22,693 nucleotides of DNA. Origin: JBOGDS01 sp050743075 (GTDB taxonomy: Bacteria; Actinomycetota; Actinomycetes; Jiangellales; Jiangellaceae). Positions 1-7,107 of the stretch are shown here, one piece after another (position 1 is the first letter of the stretch; the number at the start of each line of letters is the position of its first letter). The notes under the pieces were generated by a model. It did not search any database and was not told where the DNA came from. It was given only the letters and a program-made list of their open reading frames with translations. The stretch spans positions 1 to 22,693 of the forward strand of contig JBOGDS010000065.1 in the NCBI GenBank assembly GCA_050743075.1, written 5' to 3'. The translations under genes and the position numbers were made by a program.

Positions 1-397
1 CCACATCCGCGAGCTCGAGGCCCTCGGCGACAAGGTCACCCTCCAACCCGCAGCCTGACACCAGCCATGCATACCCGGCTACGCCGGGAGCTGTCGGCTG
101 CCCACTCACCATCCATTTTCGGATTAGAAACACAACCACATCCGCGAGCTCGAGGCCCTCGGCTACAAGGTCACCCTCCAACCCGCAGCCTGACACCAGC
201 CATGCATACCCGGCTACGCCGGGAGCTGTCGGCTGCCCACTCACCATCCATTTTCGGATTAGAAACACAACCACATCCGCGAGCTCGAGGCCCTCGGCGA
301 CAAGGTCACCCTCCAACCCGCGGCCTGACACCAGCCATGCATACCCGGCTACGCCGGGAGCTGTCGGCTGCCCACTCACCATCCATTTTCGGATTAG
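1..397. repeat. Tandem array of a 135-bp unit, 2.94 copies
   Basis: Three direct copies start at 1, 136 and 271. The third stops after 127 bp at position 397, where unrelated sequence begins. I see two differences between copies: position 29 of the unit is G, T, G, and position 52 is A, A, G. Each unit holds the last 19 codons of a probable transposase, its TGA stop, and about 77 bp of non-coding sequence. The non-coding part contains a 6-bp stem with a 3-nt loop (CCCGGC TAC GCCGGG, 74-88 in copy 1). Because 135 is a multiple of three, an open frame also runs through the array, but I regard it as spurious. The array may continue to the left of the window. Confidence 0.95.
2..58 (+). pseudogene. 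C-terminal tail of a probable IS transposase, repeated at 137-193 and 272-328
   Basis: The frame reads HIRELEALGDKVTLQPAA and stops at TGA 56-58. Copy 2 has Y in place of D. A short tail of the form R-x-L-E-x-L-G-Y-x-V-T-L closes several transposases of actinobacterial insertion sequences, but I cannot name the IS family from 18 residues. In copies 2 and 3 there is no upstream coding sequence, so those are certainly orphan tails. Copy 1 may be the true end of a gene lying left of the window edge. The Y-to-D change lies at the only non-synonymous difference between copies. Confidence 0.45.
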
Positions 398-526
398 GTG
401 GACAGGAAGTACGCGGCAGCGGCGGTGTCGACCAGGTAGCAGACCGCGTACGCGACCGGGATCTGGTTCACGAACGTCTGCATGTCGTCGCTGGAGATCG
501 ACCCGGAACCGTTGATCGCGTCGGTG
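394..526 (-). pseudogene. Internal fragment of an AspT/YidE-type putative transporter
   Basis: The minus strand from about 526 to the TAA at 394-396 encodes TDAINGSGSISSDDMQTFVN followed by QIPVAYAVCYLVDTAAAAYF. This resembles the segment of the aspartate:alanine exchanger family (AspT/YidE/YbjL) in which a TDAI loop precedes a membrane helix of the form VSYAVTYIFGTxG. The family protein exceeds 500 residues, whereas only about 44 residues survive here. The fragment ends at the junction with the 135-bp repeat, which suggests that the repeat or its parent insertion sequence broke the gene. No start codon or ribosome site belongs to it. Family assignment rests on remembered motif similarity only. 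Confidence 0.45.
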
Positions 527-603
527 GCCACCCGATCACCGCCGACTGGGTGAGCCCGCCGGCCAGCAGGCCGGACCCCCAGCCCGGCGGGCGGCTGGTC
601 CCG

Positions 604-798
604 CAGAGCGAGATCGCCGGCACCATGAAGAACTTCCACGGCAGCCCGGCCGTCGGTAAACCGGAGCAGGTCGTGGCGGCACTCGGTGAGCTACGCGAAA
701 TGGGCCTGGCCTACGCGGTTTGCTACTTCCCCGAGATGGCATACGACCGCAGCGGCGTCGAGCTGTTCCAGCACGAGGTGATCCCTGCGCTCCGCTGA
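604..798 (+). pseudogene. C-terminal remnant of an LLM-class (luciferase-like, F420-dependent) monooxygenase
   Basis: In this frame the last 60 or so residues contain GKPEQVVAALGELREMGLAY, then AVCYFPEMAYDRSGVELF, ending at TGA 796-798. This matches the end of luciferase-like TIM-barrel oxidoreductases: the G-x-P-E-Q-V helix, the glycine before the last strand, and the ELF-x-x-E-V-x-P-A-L tail. The rest of the barrel, roughly 250 residues, is missing. Upstream lies the antisense transporter fragment and then the repeat array, so the gene is truncated rather than merely misread. The parent enzyme would have used reduced F420 or FMN on an unknown substrate. Confidence 0.7.
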
Positions 799-810
799 GC
801 GCCCATCCCC

Positions 811-861
811 GTGATCATCGGCACTTTCCGGCTACATAGGCCGCGAAGTGCCGCTGATCAC
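811..861. terminator. Long palindrome, probable bidirectional terminator or REP-like element
   Basis: The arms 811-828 and 844-861 pair at about 15 of 18 positions (GTGATCA..GGCACTT against AAGTGCC..TGATCAC), and the loop-proximal CGGC/GCCG continues the stem. The right arm contains the TGA stop (858-860) of the dehydratase read on the minus strand, so a transcript of that gene would form the hairpin at its very end. There is no clear T-run. The structure could instead be one copy of a dispersed hairpin repeat. Confidence 0.6.
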
Positions 862-1856
862 TGGCCGGCGGGGCCGGTTGGCAGGGTCAGGACGCGGGCC
901 ATCAGCGCCGGGTCGACGTTGCCACCGGAGACGATCGCCACCGTCCGGCCGTGGACGACCGTCGGCCGCTCGAGGCAAGCGGCGACCGTCAGGGCTCCGC
1001 TGGGTTCGGCGACGACGTGGCTGGCCCGGGCCAGCACCAGCATCGCATCGAGGATGGACTGCTCGCTGACCGTGACGACGTCGTCGACGAGCCGCGCGAT
1101 GTGCGGCCAGGTCAGCTCTCCGACGGCTGGTAGCCGCACGCCGTCGGCGATCGTGCGGTAGGTCAGCGCGGGGTCCCAGGCGACCCGCTCGCCCGTCGCG
1201 AACCCCTCGGCGAGGTCGCCGGCCAGCTCCGGTTCGACCCCGACGATCCGCACCTGCGGCCGCAGCGCCTTGACCGCCACGGCGACACCGGAGATCAGGC
1301 CGCCACCACCGACCGGCGCCAGGACCGTGTCGACACCGGGCAGGTCCGCCACGATCTCCAGACCGACAGTTCCCTGGCCGGCGATCACATCGGGATGGTC
1401 GAACGGCGGCACCACGGTCAGGCCGCGGTCGTCGGCCAACGCGGTCGTCCGGGCCTCCCGCTCCGTCCGCGGCACGATGACGATCTCCGCACCGAGCTCA
1501 CGAGTCGCCTGGACCTTCACCTCCGGCGAGGTGTCAGGCATGACCACGACGGCAGGGATGCCGTAGGTGCGCGCCACCCACGCCAGGGCCCGGCCGTGGT
1601 TGCCGCTGGAGTGCGTGATCACACCACGCGCACGGGTGGCGGGCTCGAGCATGCCTATCGCGTTGAAGGCGCCGCGCATCTTGAACGCACCCGTGGGCTG
1701 CAGGTTCTCCGGCTTGAGCCAGAGCTGCTGGTCGGCCCACGGGCACGGCAGCAGCTGGGTTCTGACGACCCGCCCGGCAACCCGGGAAGCTGCCGCGCGC
1801 ACGTCGTCGATCGTCACCAGCGTCGCGGCGTCAACCGGCTCGTCGACGTCCTCCAC
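858..1856 (-). CDS. Threonine/serine dehydratase-like PLP enzyme (fold type II)
   Basis: A cytosolic enzyme of 332 residues predicted to deaminate L-threonine or L-serine to a 2-oxoacid and ammonia. The PLP-binding lysine is K59 in QPTGAFKMRGA. The phosphate-holding SSGNHG stretch is at 83-88, the tetraglycine loop PVGGGGLISG at 181-190, and a late VSGGN motif near 313 packs against the pyridine nitrogen in this family. There is no C-terminal ACT regulatory domain, so it resembles the short catabolic or degradative form rather than the long isoleucine-feedback-regulated IlvA. Racemase or diaminopropionate-type activities occur in related folds and cannot be excluded. The ATG at 1856 is used. 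The gene faces away from the PLDc_N gene, and its stop lies inside the 811-861 palindrome. Confidence 0.85.
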   Translation of the reverse strand: MEDVDEPVDAATLVTIDDVRAAASRVAGRVVRTQLLPCPWADQQLWLKPENLQPTGAFKMRGAFNAIGMLEPATRARGVITHSSGNHGRALAWVARTYGIPAVVVMPDTSPEVKVQATRELGAEIVIVPRTEREARTTALADDRGLTVVPPFDHPDVIAGQGTVGLEIVADLPGVDTVLAPVGGGGLISGVAVAVKALRPQVRIVGVEPELAGDLAEGFATGERVAWDPALTYRTIADGVRLPAVGELTWPHIARLVDDVVTVSEQSILDAMLVLARASHVVAEPSGALTVAACLERPTVVHGRTVAIVSGGNVDPALMARVLTLPTGPAGQ

Positions 1857-1944
1857 GCGACGATCCTCCCATCCGGCGGGCAGCGCCAGCCGTCGTTAGG
1901 CGCCGGCCGCGAGGCTCACATACGCTGGTCGCATGTGCATGTGC

Positions 1945-1960
1945 TCGCCCGCGCGGGCGA
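1945..1960. promoter_or_regulatory. 16-bp perfect palindrome in a divergent intergenic region
   Basis: TCGCCCGCGCGGGCGA reads the same on both strands. It lies 35 bp before the PLDc_N start and 89 bp before the divergent dehydratase start. With no loop it is better suited to binding a dimeric protein than to forming a hairpin. A TANNNT hexamer (TACGCT, 1921-1926) lies just upstream, but no convincing -35 is visible. In GC-rich DNA such a palindrome may arise by chance. Confidence 0.3.
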
Positions 1961-1994
1961 CGCGTTGCGGATCCCGAGTCAAGGGTTGTGCACC

Positions 1995-2354
1995 ATGACC
2001 AGGGCCCTGCCGATCGTGGTGGCCGTCGTCCTCGCCGTCTACGCGTTGATCGACTGCCTTCAAACCGACCCGGCCGACGCGCGTGGACCGCGGCGCGGCG
2101 TCTGGCTGGCCGTGATCGTGCTGATTCCGATCATCGGGCCGATCGCCTGGCTGATCGCCCAGCACGCACGGACCCGTCCGGTCCGTCCGCGTCCACAGCC
2201 ACCACGGCCGGTTGCACCGGACGACAACCCCGAATTCCTGCGCGAGATCCGCGAGGTCGACGACAAGCACGCCCAGATGCTGGAGCAGTGGGAGGCCGAC
2301 CTGCGTCGCCGCGAGGAAGAGATGCGCCATCCCCCCGACGGTGAGAACGACTGA
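1995..2354 (+). CDS. Small membrane protein with PLDc_N domain
   Basis: This 119-residue protein has two hydrophobic segments, about residues 4-19 and 35-54, joined by a loop with Asp and Arg. The second ends in GPIAWLIAQHAR, the layout of the PLDc_N (cardiolipin synthase N-terminal) module. No phospholipase HKD motif is present, so it is not itself a phospholipase. The remainder is a charged cytoplasmic tail from about residue 60, with a Pro-Arg linker and a probable coiled coil (REIREVDDKHAQMLEQWEAD). Proteins of this form are common in actinobacteria and of unknown role. The ATG at 1995 is chosen because the hydrophobic segment follows at once. It overlaps the next gene by 14 bp, which suggests translational coupling. 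Confidence 0.75.
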   Translation: MTRALPIVVAVVLAVYALIDCLQTDPADARGPRRGVWLAVIVLIPIIGPIAWLIAQHARTRPVRPRPQPPRPVAPDDNPEFLREIREVDDKHAQMLEQWEADLRRREEEMRHPPDGEND

Positions 2355-3126
2355 CGCCGACGCGGCGGCCTGGCTGTCCGCCGCTCACGTCGACTCTGCC
2401 GTGTACGAGTTGCGTCCCGACTACCGGGCGCTGCTCGTCGTCGCCGACGGGCTGGTGCCCGGGCCCAGCGATGCGACGAGTGACGGCCTGCTGGAGGCCG
2501 GCGAGCGGGAGGCGCTCGCCCGGCTGGCCGGCGCAGCGGCCGAGCAGCACCCGAACGTCGCAGCGTGGCGCGCCGCTTTCCGGGCCTTCGGTGCCAAGCC
2601 GCAGCGCACCCGCTCCAGCGTTGAGGCGCTGCTGCGCCGGGTCGCGCACGGGCTTCCCCGTGTCGACCGTCTCACCGACGCCTACAACGCGGTGTCGGTA
2701 GCACATGTCCTACCGCTCGGCGGCGAGGACCTTGATCATTACCGGGGACCGCTGCGCCTCACCCGAGCCACGGGCGACGAGCCCTTCGAGATCACCGCCG
2801 ACGGCGAGGACGTCATCGACCATCCGGATCCGGGCGAGGTCGTCTGGGGTGACGACCTCGGTGTCATCTGCCGGCGCTGGAACTGGCGGCAGTGCACGAG
2901 GACCCGCCTGTCCGGTACCACCACCAGGGCGGTATTCGTCCTCGACTGCCTCGCTCCCATGACCGACGACGAGCTGAACACGGCGGCCGACGCCTTGCGG
3001 TCAGCCCTCCTGGCAACCAGCCCCCACGCCGCGTTCTCTGCCCGCCTGCTGGAGGTTCATGGCCCGCCGTCACAACCCCACACACCGCCGGCAATCAGAG
3101 CCCGCCGTACGCGTGCAAGCCGCTGA
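2341..3126 (+). CDS. B3/B4 tRNA-binding domain-containing protein
   Basis: A 261-residue protein read from GTG 2341, inside the end of the PLDc_N gene. The core from about residue 70 to 225 resembles the B3/4 module of phenylalanyl-tRNA synthetase beta chain, where the domain edits mischarged tRNA. Key segments are TDAYNAVSVAHVLPLGGEDL, TGDEPF, HPDPGEVVWGDD and a WNWRQ..RTRL..TT.AVFVLD block typical of the free-standing family. Stand-alone forms are thought to act in trans on mischarged tRNA or other aminoacylated substrates, but the substrate here is unknown. The last 10 codons overlap the end of ccsB on the opposite strand, so transcription of the two converges without an intergenic terminator. 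The GTG start is inferred from the overlap and is less certain than the frame. Confidence 0.75.
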   Translation: MRTTDADAAAWLSAAHVDSAVYELRPDYRALLVVADGLVPGPSDATSDGLLEAGEREALARLAGAAAEQHPNVAAWRAAFRAFGAKPQRTRSSVEALLRRVAHGLPRVDRLTDAYNAVSVAHVLPLGGEDLDHYRGPLRLTRATGDEPFEITADGEDVIDHPDPGEVVWGDDLGVICRRWNWRQCTRTRLSGTTTRAVFVLDCLAPMTDDELNTAADALRSALLATSPHAAFSARLLEVHGPPSQPHTPPAIRARRTRASR

Positions 3127-4075
3127 AGAAGACGTTGACGCCGTAATAGCTGAACAGCAGCGTCCCGTACGCGACGAGGGACACTGCCGACGCCTTGGAC
3201 CCCCTCCACCCGGCCGTGGCACGCGCATGCAGGAACGCCGCGTACGCCAGCCAGGTGATCAGCGCCCACACCTCCTTGGGGTCCCAGCCCCAGTACCGGC
3301 CCCAGGAGGCCTCGGCCCAGATGGCGCCGAGGATCAGCGGCCCGAACGTCCACACGGGGAACGCTGCGGTGATCAGCCGGTAGGAGAGCCGATCCAGCTT
3401 CGTCGATGTCGGCAGCACACTGGCGAACCCGCCGCTGACGCCCTTCCGCTCTGCCCGCTCCGCGACGATCTGCAGGGCGCTGACGACGGCGGCCACGGTG
3501 AACAGACCGAACGCCGTCACCGCTGCGCCGACGTGGACCACCAGCCAGTACGAGCGAAGCGCCGGCAGCAGGGGTCCGGGAGCGACATACAGGACGGTGG
3601 CGGCGAGCGCCAGCGTCATGAAGATCAGCAGGACGACCCATACGGCCAGTGCGCGGCCCGCCTTCGTCCGGGCGACGGCGAGGAAGACCACCGACGCCAC
3701 CAGCGCCGCGGTGATTGAGAACTCGTACATGTTGCCCCACGGCGCCCTCGAAACGGCGATGGCCCGCATGACGACCCCGACGGCGAGCAGCGCCGTGGCG
3801 AGCACGGAGACCGAGAAGCCGATGCTGGCCATCTGCCGCACCGGGCCGGCCTGACCCGGCCGGGCAGTCGGCGGATCGGCCACCGGTCCCGGCCGGGAGT
3901 CCAGGTCAGCAGCCGCGCCGGCCAGTACCCGCTCCCGGTCTGCCACTGTCGCCGCGCGAGCCGTCCGCACCAGGTACGCGGTCTCGGCGCAGTACGCGAG
4001 CCACGCCACCATGAACGCGGCGACCGCGCCCGAGACGACGTACCTGCTCCACTCGCCGAGTGTTGCGGCGTCCAT
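3095..4075 (-). CDS. ccsB: Cytochrome c biogenesis protein CcsB (CcsA/ResC type haem handling protein)
   Basis: A 326-residue integral membrane protein of System II cytochrome c maturation. With ResB it forms the channel and synthase that brings haem to the outer face and ligates it to CXXCH apocytochromes. Diagnostic is the Trp-rich WWD segment SWGRYWGWDPKEVWALITWL at about 257-276. His181 (WLVVHVGAA) and His283 (FLHAR) flank it as expected haem ligands. About eight hydrophobic segments can be drawn. A polar linker at residues 40-80 separates the first helix from the rest, as in other actinobacterial CcsB proteins. The ATG at 4075 follows the resB stop by one base. It is the last gene of the operon and ends inside the convergent B3/B4 gene. 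Confidence 0.93.
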   Translation of the reverse strand: MDAATLGEWSRYVVSGAVAAFMVAWLAYCAETAYLVRTARAATVADRERVLAGAAADLDSRPGPVADPPTARPGQAGPVRQMASIGFSVSVLATALLAVGVVMRAIAVSRAPWGNMYEFSITAALVASVVFLAVARTKAGRALAVWVVLLIFMTLALAATVLYVAPGPLLPALRSYWLVVHVGAAVTAFGLFTVAAVVSALQIVAERAERKGVSGGFASVLPTSTKLDRLSYRLITAAFPVWTFGPLILGAIWAEASWGRYWGWDPKEVWALITWLAYAAFLHARATAGWRGSKASAVSLVAYGTLLFSYYGVNVFFSGLHAYGGL

Positions 4076-4076
4076 G

Positions 4077-5678
4077 TCACCCCTCCACGTTTGCCGGACG
4101 GAGCCGCCTGCGCACGCCGTCTGCGATCTCGTCGACCTCCGAGTCGAGGTCGCCGCCCTCGGAGCGCTGCAGGGCCGCGACCTCGACCACCGTACCGCCG
4201 CCGGGCCCGTCCGCTACGCGTACCCAGAGCCGTCTGCGCCGGACGTAGAGCGAAGCGAGCAGACCAGCTACCGCGGTCAGCGCGCCGAGGAGGACGAACT
4301 CCTTGCCGGCGTTGCGCCCGATCTGGAACTGCACCCACGTGACGTAGCCGTCGAAGGTGACACTGCCGTACCCGTCAGGCAGCGCGACGGTCTCACCCTC
4401 GGTGAGCAGCGCCTGTAACGGCGAGCCGTCGGGCATCCGGAACTGCTCCAGCTCGCTCAGGTCCAGCCGGTACACCGACTGCGGCTCTCCGTCGTCGAGT
4501 CCCAGGTCGCCATGGAATGCGGTGAGGTAGAGCGCCGGGTTCTCTGCCCCCGGGAAGACCGACCGGGGACGTCCGTCGTCGACGACGGCCGTCGGGAGGA
4601 AGACTGCCTCGACACCGAGGTCCTCGCCGGTCGCGACGTCCGGAGCAACTGGAACCTTACGCACGCCGCGGTACGCCTCATCCTCGGGAAGGAACGGCAC
4701 CGGGCCCTCGGCCAGCACGGTCCCGTCAGCGTCGCGCACCGTGATCATCGGCGCATAGCCGGGGTTGAGGATGTGGACCAACGTGCCGTCGATCCCGAGC
4801 GGCTCGTTCACCCGGATCGTGTGCTCCTCGGTAGCCGCACCGGGCTCGGGGGTCACCCGGACCGTCGCCTGGAAGTCGTCGGCCATCCCCAGCTGCGGGC
4901 CCGCGTCGACGAACTCCATCCGGAACTCGTCCAACTCGAGCGAGAACGGCGGCAGGTCCTTCGGGTCGAACAGGGCGCCGCTGTCGAACTCGTCGTACTG
5001 GATGACCGTGTTCGCGAAGCCGGATCCCGCAGCGACGATGACGGTGGCGCGGTACCCGAACAGGCTGCCGGCCGCCACTGCCAGCAGCACGACGACGACG
5101 GCCAGGTGGAACAGCAGGTTGCCGGTCTCGCGCAGGTGCCCGGCCTCGGCCGCCACCGCCCTTGGGCCGGGCCCGTCATGCGCAAGGCGGAAGCGGCGGG
5201 CGCGCAGCTCGGCGACGGCCGCGTCGAGCACCTCAGGGGGAGGGGCCACAACGTCGAACTGGCGGTGCGCGGGCATCCGCGAGAGCAGACGCGGTGCCGG
5301 CGGAGGCTGTGCCCGGATCGCGCGCCAGTGCCGCAGCGACCGGGGAAGGATGCAGCCGACCAATGACACCACGAGCGCGATGTAGATCGCTGCGAACCAC
5401 GGAGCCGAAAAGACGTCGAAGAGCCCGAGCCGGTCGTACCACTCGGCGAGACCGGGGTTGCGCGTGCGGAAGTCCGAGACGGCGAGCGGGTTGACGTCGC
5501 GCTGTGGCACCACCGAGCCGGGAATGGCCGCAACGGCCAGCAGGAAGAGCAGGATCAGCGCGACCCGCATCGAGGTGAGCTGCCGCCACGCCCACGCGGC
5601 GGACTCCCGTGGTGTCAGCGCCTGCGGGCGGGCCGGCGGCTCCGGTGCCGCCGTCGTCGACGCTTCGCGCACGGTCAC
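4077..5678 (-). CDS. resB: Cytochrome c biogenesis protein ResB (Ccs1 type)
   Basis: A 533-residue protein read from GTG 5678, whose first bases overlap the ccdA stop (GTGA). Three hydrophobic helices lie in the first 240 residues (TSMRVALILLFLLAVAAIPG, APWFAAIYIALVVSLVGC, LLFHLAVVVVLLAVAAGSLF). A long extracytoplasmic domain then holds the PDG, TLVHILNPGYAP and FMP-type patches seen in ResB. A final helix (EFVLLGALTAVAGLLASLYV) is followed by RRRRLWVR. ResB and CcsB together form the System II haem transporter and synthase. Although the frame stays open far upstream, that part lies inside ccdA and lacks ResB features, so the GTG with the 4-nt overlap is the best start. Confidence 0.92.
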   Translation of the reverse strand: MTVREASTTAAPEPPARPQALTPRESAAWAWRQLTSMRVALILLFLLAVAAIPGSVVPQRDVNPLAVSDFRTRNPGLAEWYDRLGLFDVFSAPWFAAIYIALVVSLVGCILPRSLRHWRAIRAQPPPAPRLLSRMPAHRQFDVVAPPPEVLDAAVAELRARRFRLAHDGPGPRAVAAEAGHLRETGNLLFHLAVVVVLLAVAAGSLFGYRATVIVAAGSGFANTVIQYDEFDSGALFDPKDLPPFSLELDEFRMEFVDAGPQLGMADDFQATVRVTPEPGAATEEHTIRVNEPLGIDGTLVHILNPGYAPMITVRDADGTVLAEGPVPFLPEDEAYRGVRKVPVAPDVATGEDLGVEAVFLPTAVVDDGRPRSVFPGAENPALYLTAFHGDLGLDDGEPQSVYRLDLSELEQFRMPDGSPLQALLTEGETVALPDGYGSVTFDGYVTWVQFQIGRNAGKEFVLLGALTAVAGLLASLYVRRRRLWVRVADGPGGGTVVEVAALQRSEGGDLDSEVDEIADGVRRRLRPANVEG

Positions 5679-6421
5679 ACGACCACCTCGAACCCGCTGA
5701 TCCAGCCCTGCAGCGACGACACGATCTCGTTCCACACCCCGGTCACGAGCAGGAGACCGAGAGCCACCAGCATGGCCCCGCCGATCCTCAGCACCCACGC
5801 CTGGTGGCGTCGTACCCAGCCGAACGCCCCGAGCGCCCGCGGGTAGGCGAACGCGGCGACGATGAACGGCAGTCCGAGCCCCAGACAATATGCCAGCGAC
5901 AGCAGCGCTCCCCGTGCCGCGCTGCCGTCGTCGAACGCAAGCGCCTGGACGGCGGCGAGCGTCGGACCCGTGCAGGCGGTCCAGCCGATTCCGAACAGCG
6001 CACCCACCAGCGGCGCGCCGGCCAGGCCGACCGCCGGTGACACGTGCCATCGCCACTCCCGCGCGGCGCCCGGCAGCCAGCCCACGTAGACCAATCCCAG
6101 AGCAATCAGCGCCACGCCCATGACCCTGGTGATCGCGTCGACGTTCTCGCGCAGCACCGAGCCGAGTCCGCCGAACAGGGCCCCGTACGACACGAAGACC
6201 ACCGAGAAGCCGAGCACGAAGAGCAATGCGCCCAGGACGACCCGGGCCCGGCGCCCCTGCGTCAACTCGATACCGGACAGGCCGGTCACGTACGACAGGT
6301 AGCCGGGGACCAGCGGCAGGACGCAGGGGGACAGGAACGAGACCAGCCCCGCCACGGCTGCGATGGGAATCGCGGCCAGCAGGGACCCGGAGAGCACGGT
6401 GTCCGGGAAGGTGTCACCCAT
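5675..6421 (-). CDS. ccdA: Thiol-disulfide transporter CcdA (DsbD transmembrane type)
   Basis: A 248-residue six-helix membrane protein that carries electrons from cytoplasmic thioredoxin to extracytoplasmic thioredoxin-like partners, keeping apocytochrome cysteines reduced for haem attachment. The two redox cysteines are visible: Cys33 in SFLSPCVLPLVPGYL and Cys150 in GIGWTACTGPTLA, each at the start of a three-helix repeat. The length is normal for CcdA as opposed to the longer DsbD. The ATG at 6421 overlaps the stop of the TlpA-like gene by 8 bp. The 3' end overlaps the resB start by 4 bp. The order TlpA-like, CcdA, ResB, CcsB is the functional series in cytochrome c maturation. Confidence 0.93.
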   Translation of the reverse strand: MGDTFPDTVLSGSLLAAIPIAAVAGLVSFLSPCVLPLVPGYLSYVTGLSGIELTQGRRARVVLGALLFVLGFSVVFVSYGALFGGLGSVLRENVDAITRVMGVALIALGLVYVGWLPGAAREWRWHVSPAVGLAGAPLVGALFGIGWTACTGPTLAAVQALAFDDGSAARGALLSLAYCLGLGLPFIVAAFAYPRALGAFGWVRRHQAWVLRIGGAMLVALGLLLVTGVWNEIVSSLQGWISGFEVVV

Positions 6422-7103
6422 CGGTGGTCGCCGCGTCTTCGGCGGCGATGTCGGACACGAGGTCGAGCAGCGACGTCTCTGAGATCTCGCCGAGGATGCG
6501 GGCCGCCATCCGCCCTTCGCGGTCCACGACGAGCGTGGTCGGGATGGCCGTCGGCGGCAGAGTGTCGCGGAAGGCGAGCATCCGGCTGCCGGACTCGTCG
6601 ACGACGCTCGGGTACGTGACCCCGAACTCGTCCTCGAACGCCTGCGCGTCGGTCTGGTTGTCGCGGACGTTGACGCCGACGAAGCGCACACCGTCGCCCG
6701 CGAGTGCCTCGGCGACGGCCTGCAATGCCGGCGCCTCGCGGCGACAGGGTGGGCACCACGAACCCCAGACGTTGAGGACGACGACGTCACCGCGGGCCGA
6801 GCCCAGGTCGAACTCCCCGCCGTCGAGCAACGGCCCGCCGAACTCCGGTGCTGCAACCCGTTCCCCGACGGGAATGATCGTCACGGCGCCGCTGCCTTCG
6901 ACGTAGCGGGTCTCCGACCCGGCATCGTTGCGCTGCACCTGACCGTCAGCGCAACCCGCGAGGACGAGCACTGCACTGCCAAGGGCCGCGCCCAGGAAGG
7001 TTCCGCGCCGGCGGGGACTAGATCGATGGGGCGCGTCTCGTGCGACACGCCGGCGTGTCGCACCCACACGCGACCAGTCGATCTTGAAGGCAGGTCCGCG
7101 CAT
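6414..7103 (-). CDS. TlpA/ResA-like thioredoxin lipoprotein
   Basis: A 229-residue predicted lipoprotein. A basic N-terminal stretch with RRRGTF precedes a hydrophobic core and the lipobox LAGC (Cys51); the paired arginines could also suit Tat export. The thioredoxin-like domain begins near residue 80 and holds the WCPPC active site (Cys117, Cys120) and a cis-Pro context near TAIPTTLVVD. It probably takes electrons from CcdA and reduces disulfides of apocytochrome c, as ResA does. I use the ATG at 7103, 4 nt after the upstream stop. A later in-frame GTG at about 7064 would give a shorter signal region, and in that case the 24-bp palindrome at 7040-7063 would lie at the very start of the coding region. 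Confidence 0.88.
   Translation of the reverse strand: MRGPAFKIDWSRVGATRRRVARDAPHRSSPRRRGTFLGAALGSAVLVLAGCADGQVQRNDAGSETRYVEGSGAVTIIPVGERVAAPEFGGPLLDGGEFDLGSARGDVVVLNVWGSWCPPCRREAPALQAVAEALAGDGVRFVGVNVRDNQTDAQAFEDEFGVTYPSVVDESGSRMLAFRDTLPPTAIPTTLVVDREGRMAARILGEISETSLLDLVSDIAAEDAATTDG
7040..7063. promoter_or_regulatory. 24-bp perfect palindrome near the start of the TlpA-like gene
   Basis: The half-site GTGCGACACGCC is followed directly by its reverse complement GGCGTGTCGCAC, a perfect 24-bp dyad without a loop. It falls in codons 14-21 of the TlpA-like gene if translation starts at 7103. The length and perfection go beyond what local base composition would easily give. It could be an operator for an internal promoter, or a modification or recombination site. 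Neither can be told from sequence alone. Confidence 0.4.
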
Positions 7104-7107
7104 GACG

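Noticed and set aside
1..397. CRISPR array
   Set aside because: Repeats are 135 bp and directly contiguous without unique spacers, and no cas genes are present.
67..600. Open frame through the 135-bp repeats giving a repeated MHTRLRRELSAAHSPSIFGL peptide
   Set aside because: The frame stays open only because the unit is 135 bp; the peptide is low-complexity, has no ribosome site, and runs into the antisense transporter fragment and then the LLM tail. I keep only the LLM tail part.
5679..6056. Upstream extension of the resB frame by 126 codons
   Set aside because: It lies fully inside ccdA in another frame and is Arg-rich, without ResB features; the GTGA overlap at 5678 explains the start.
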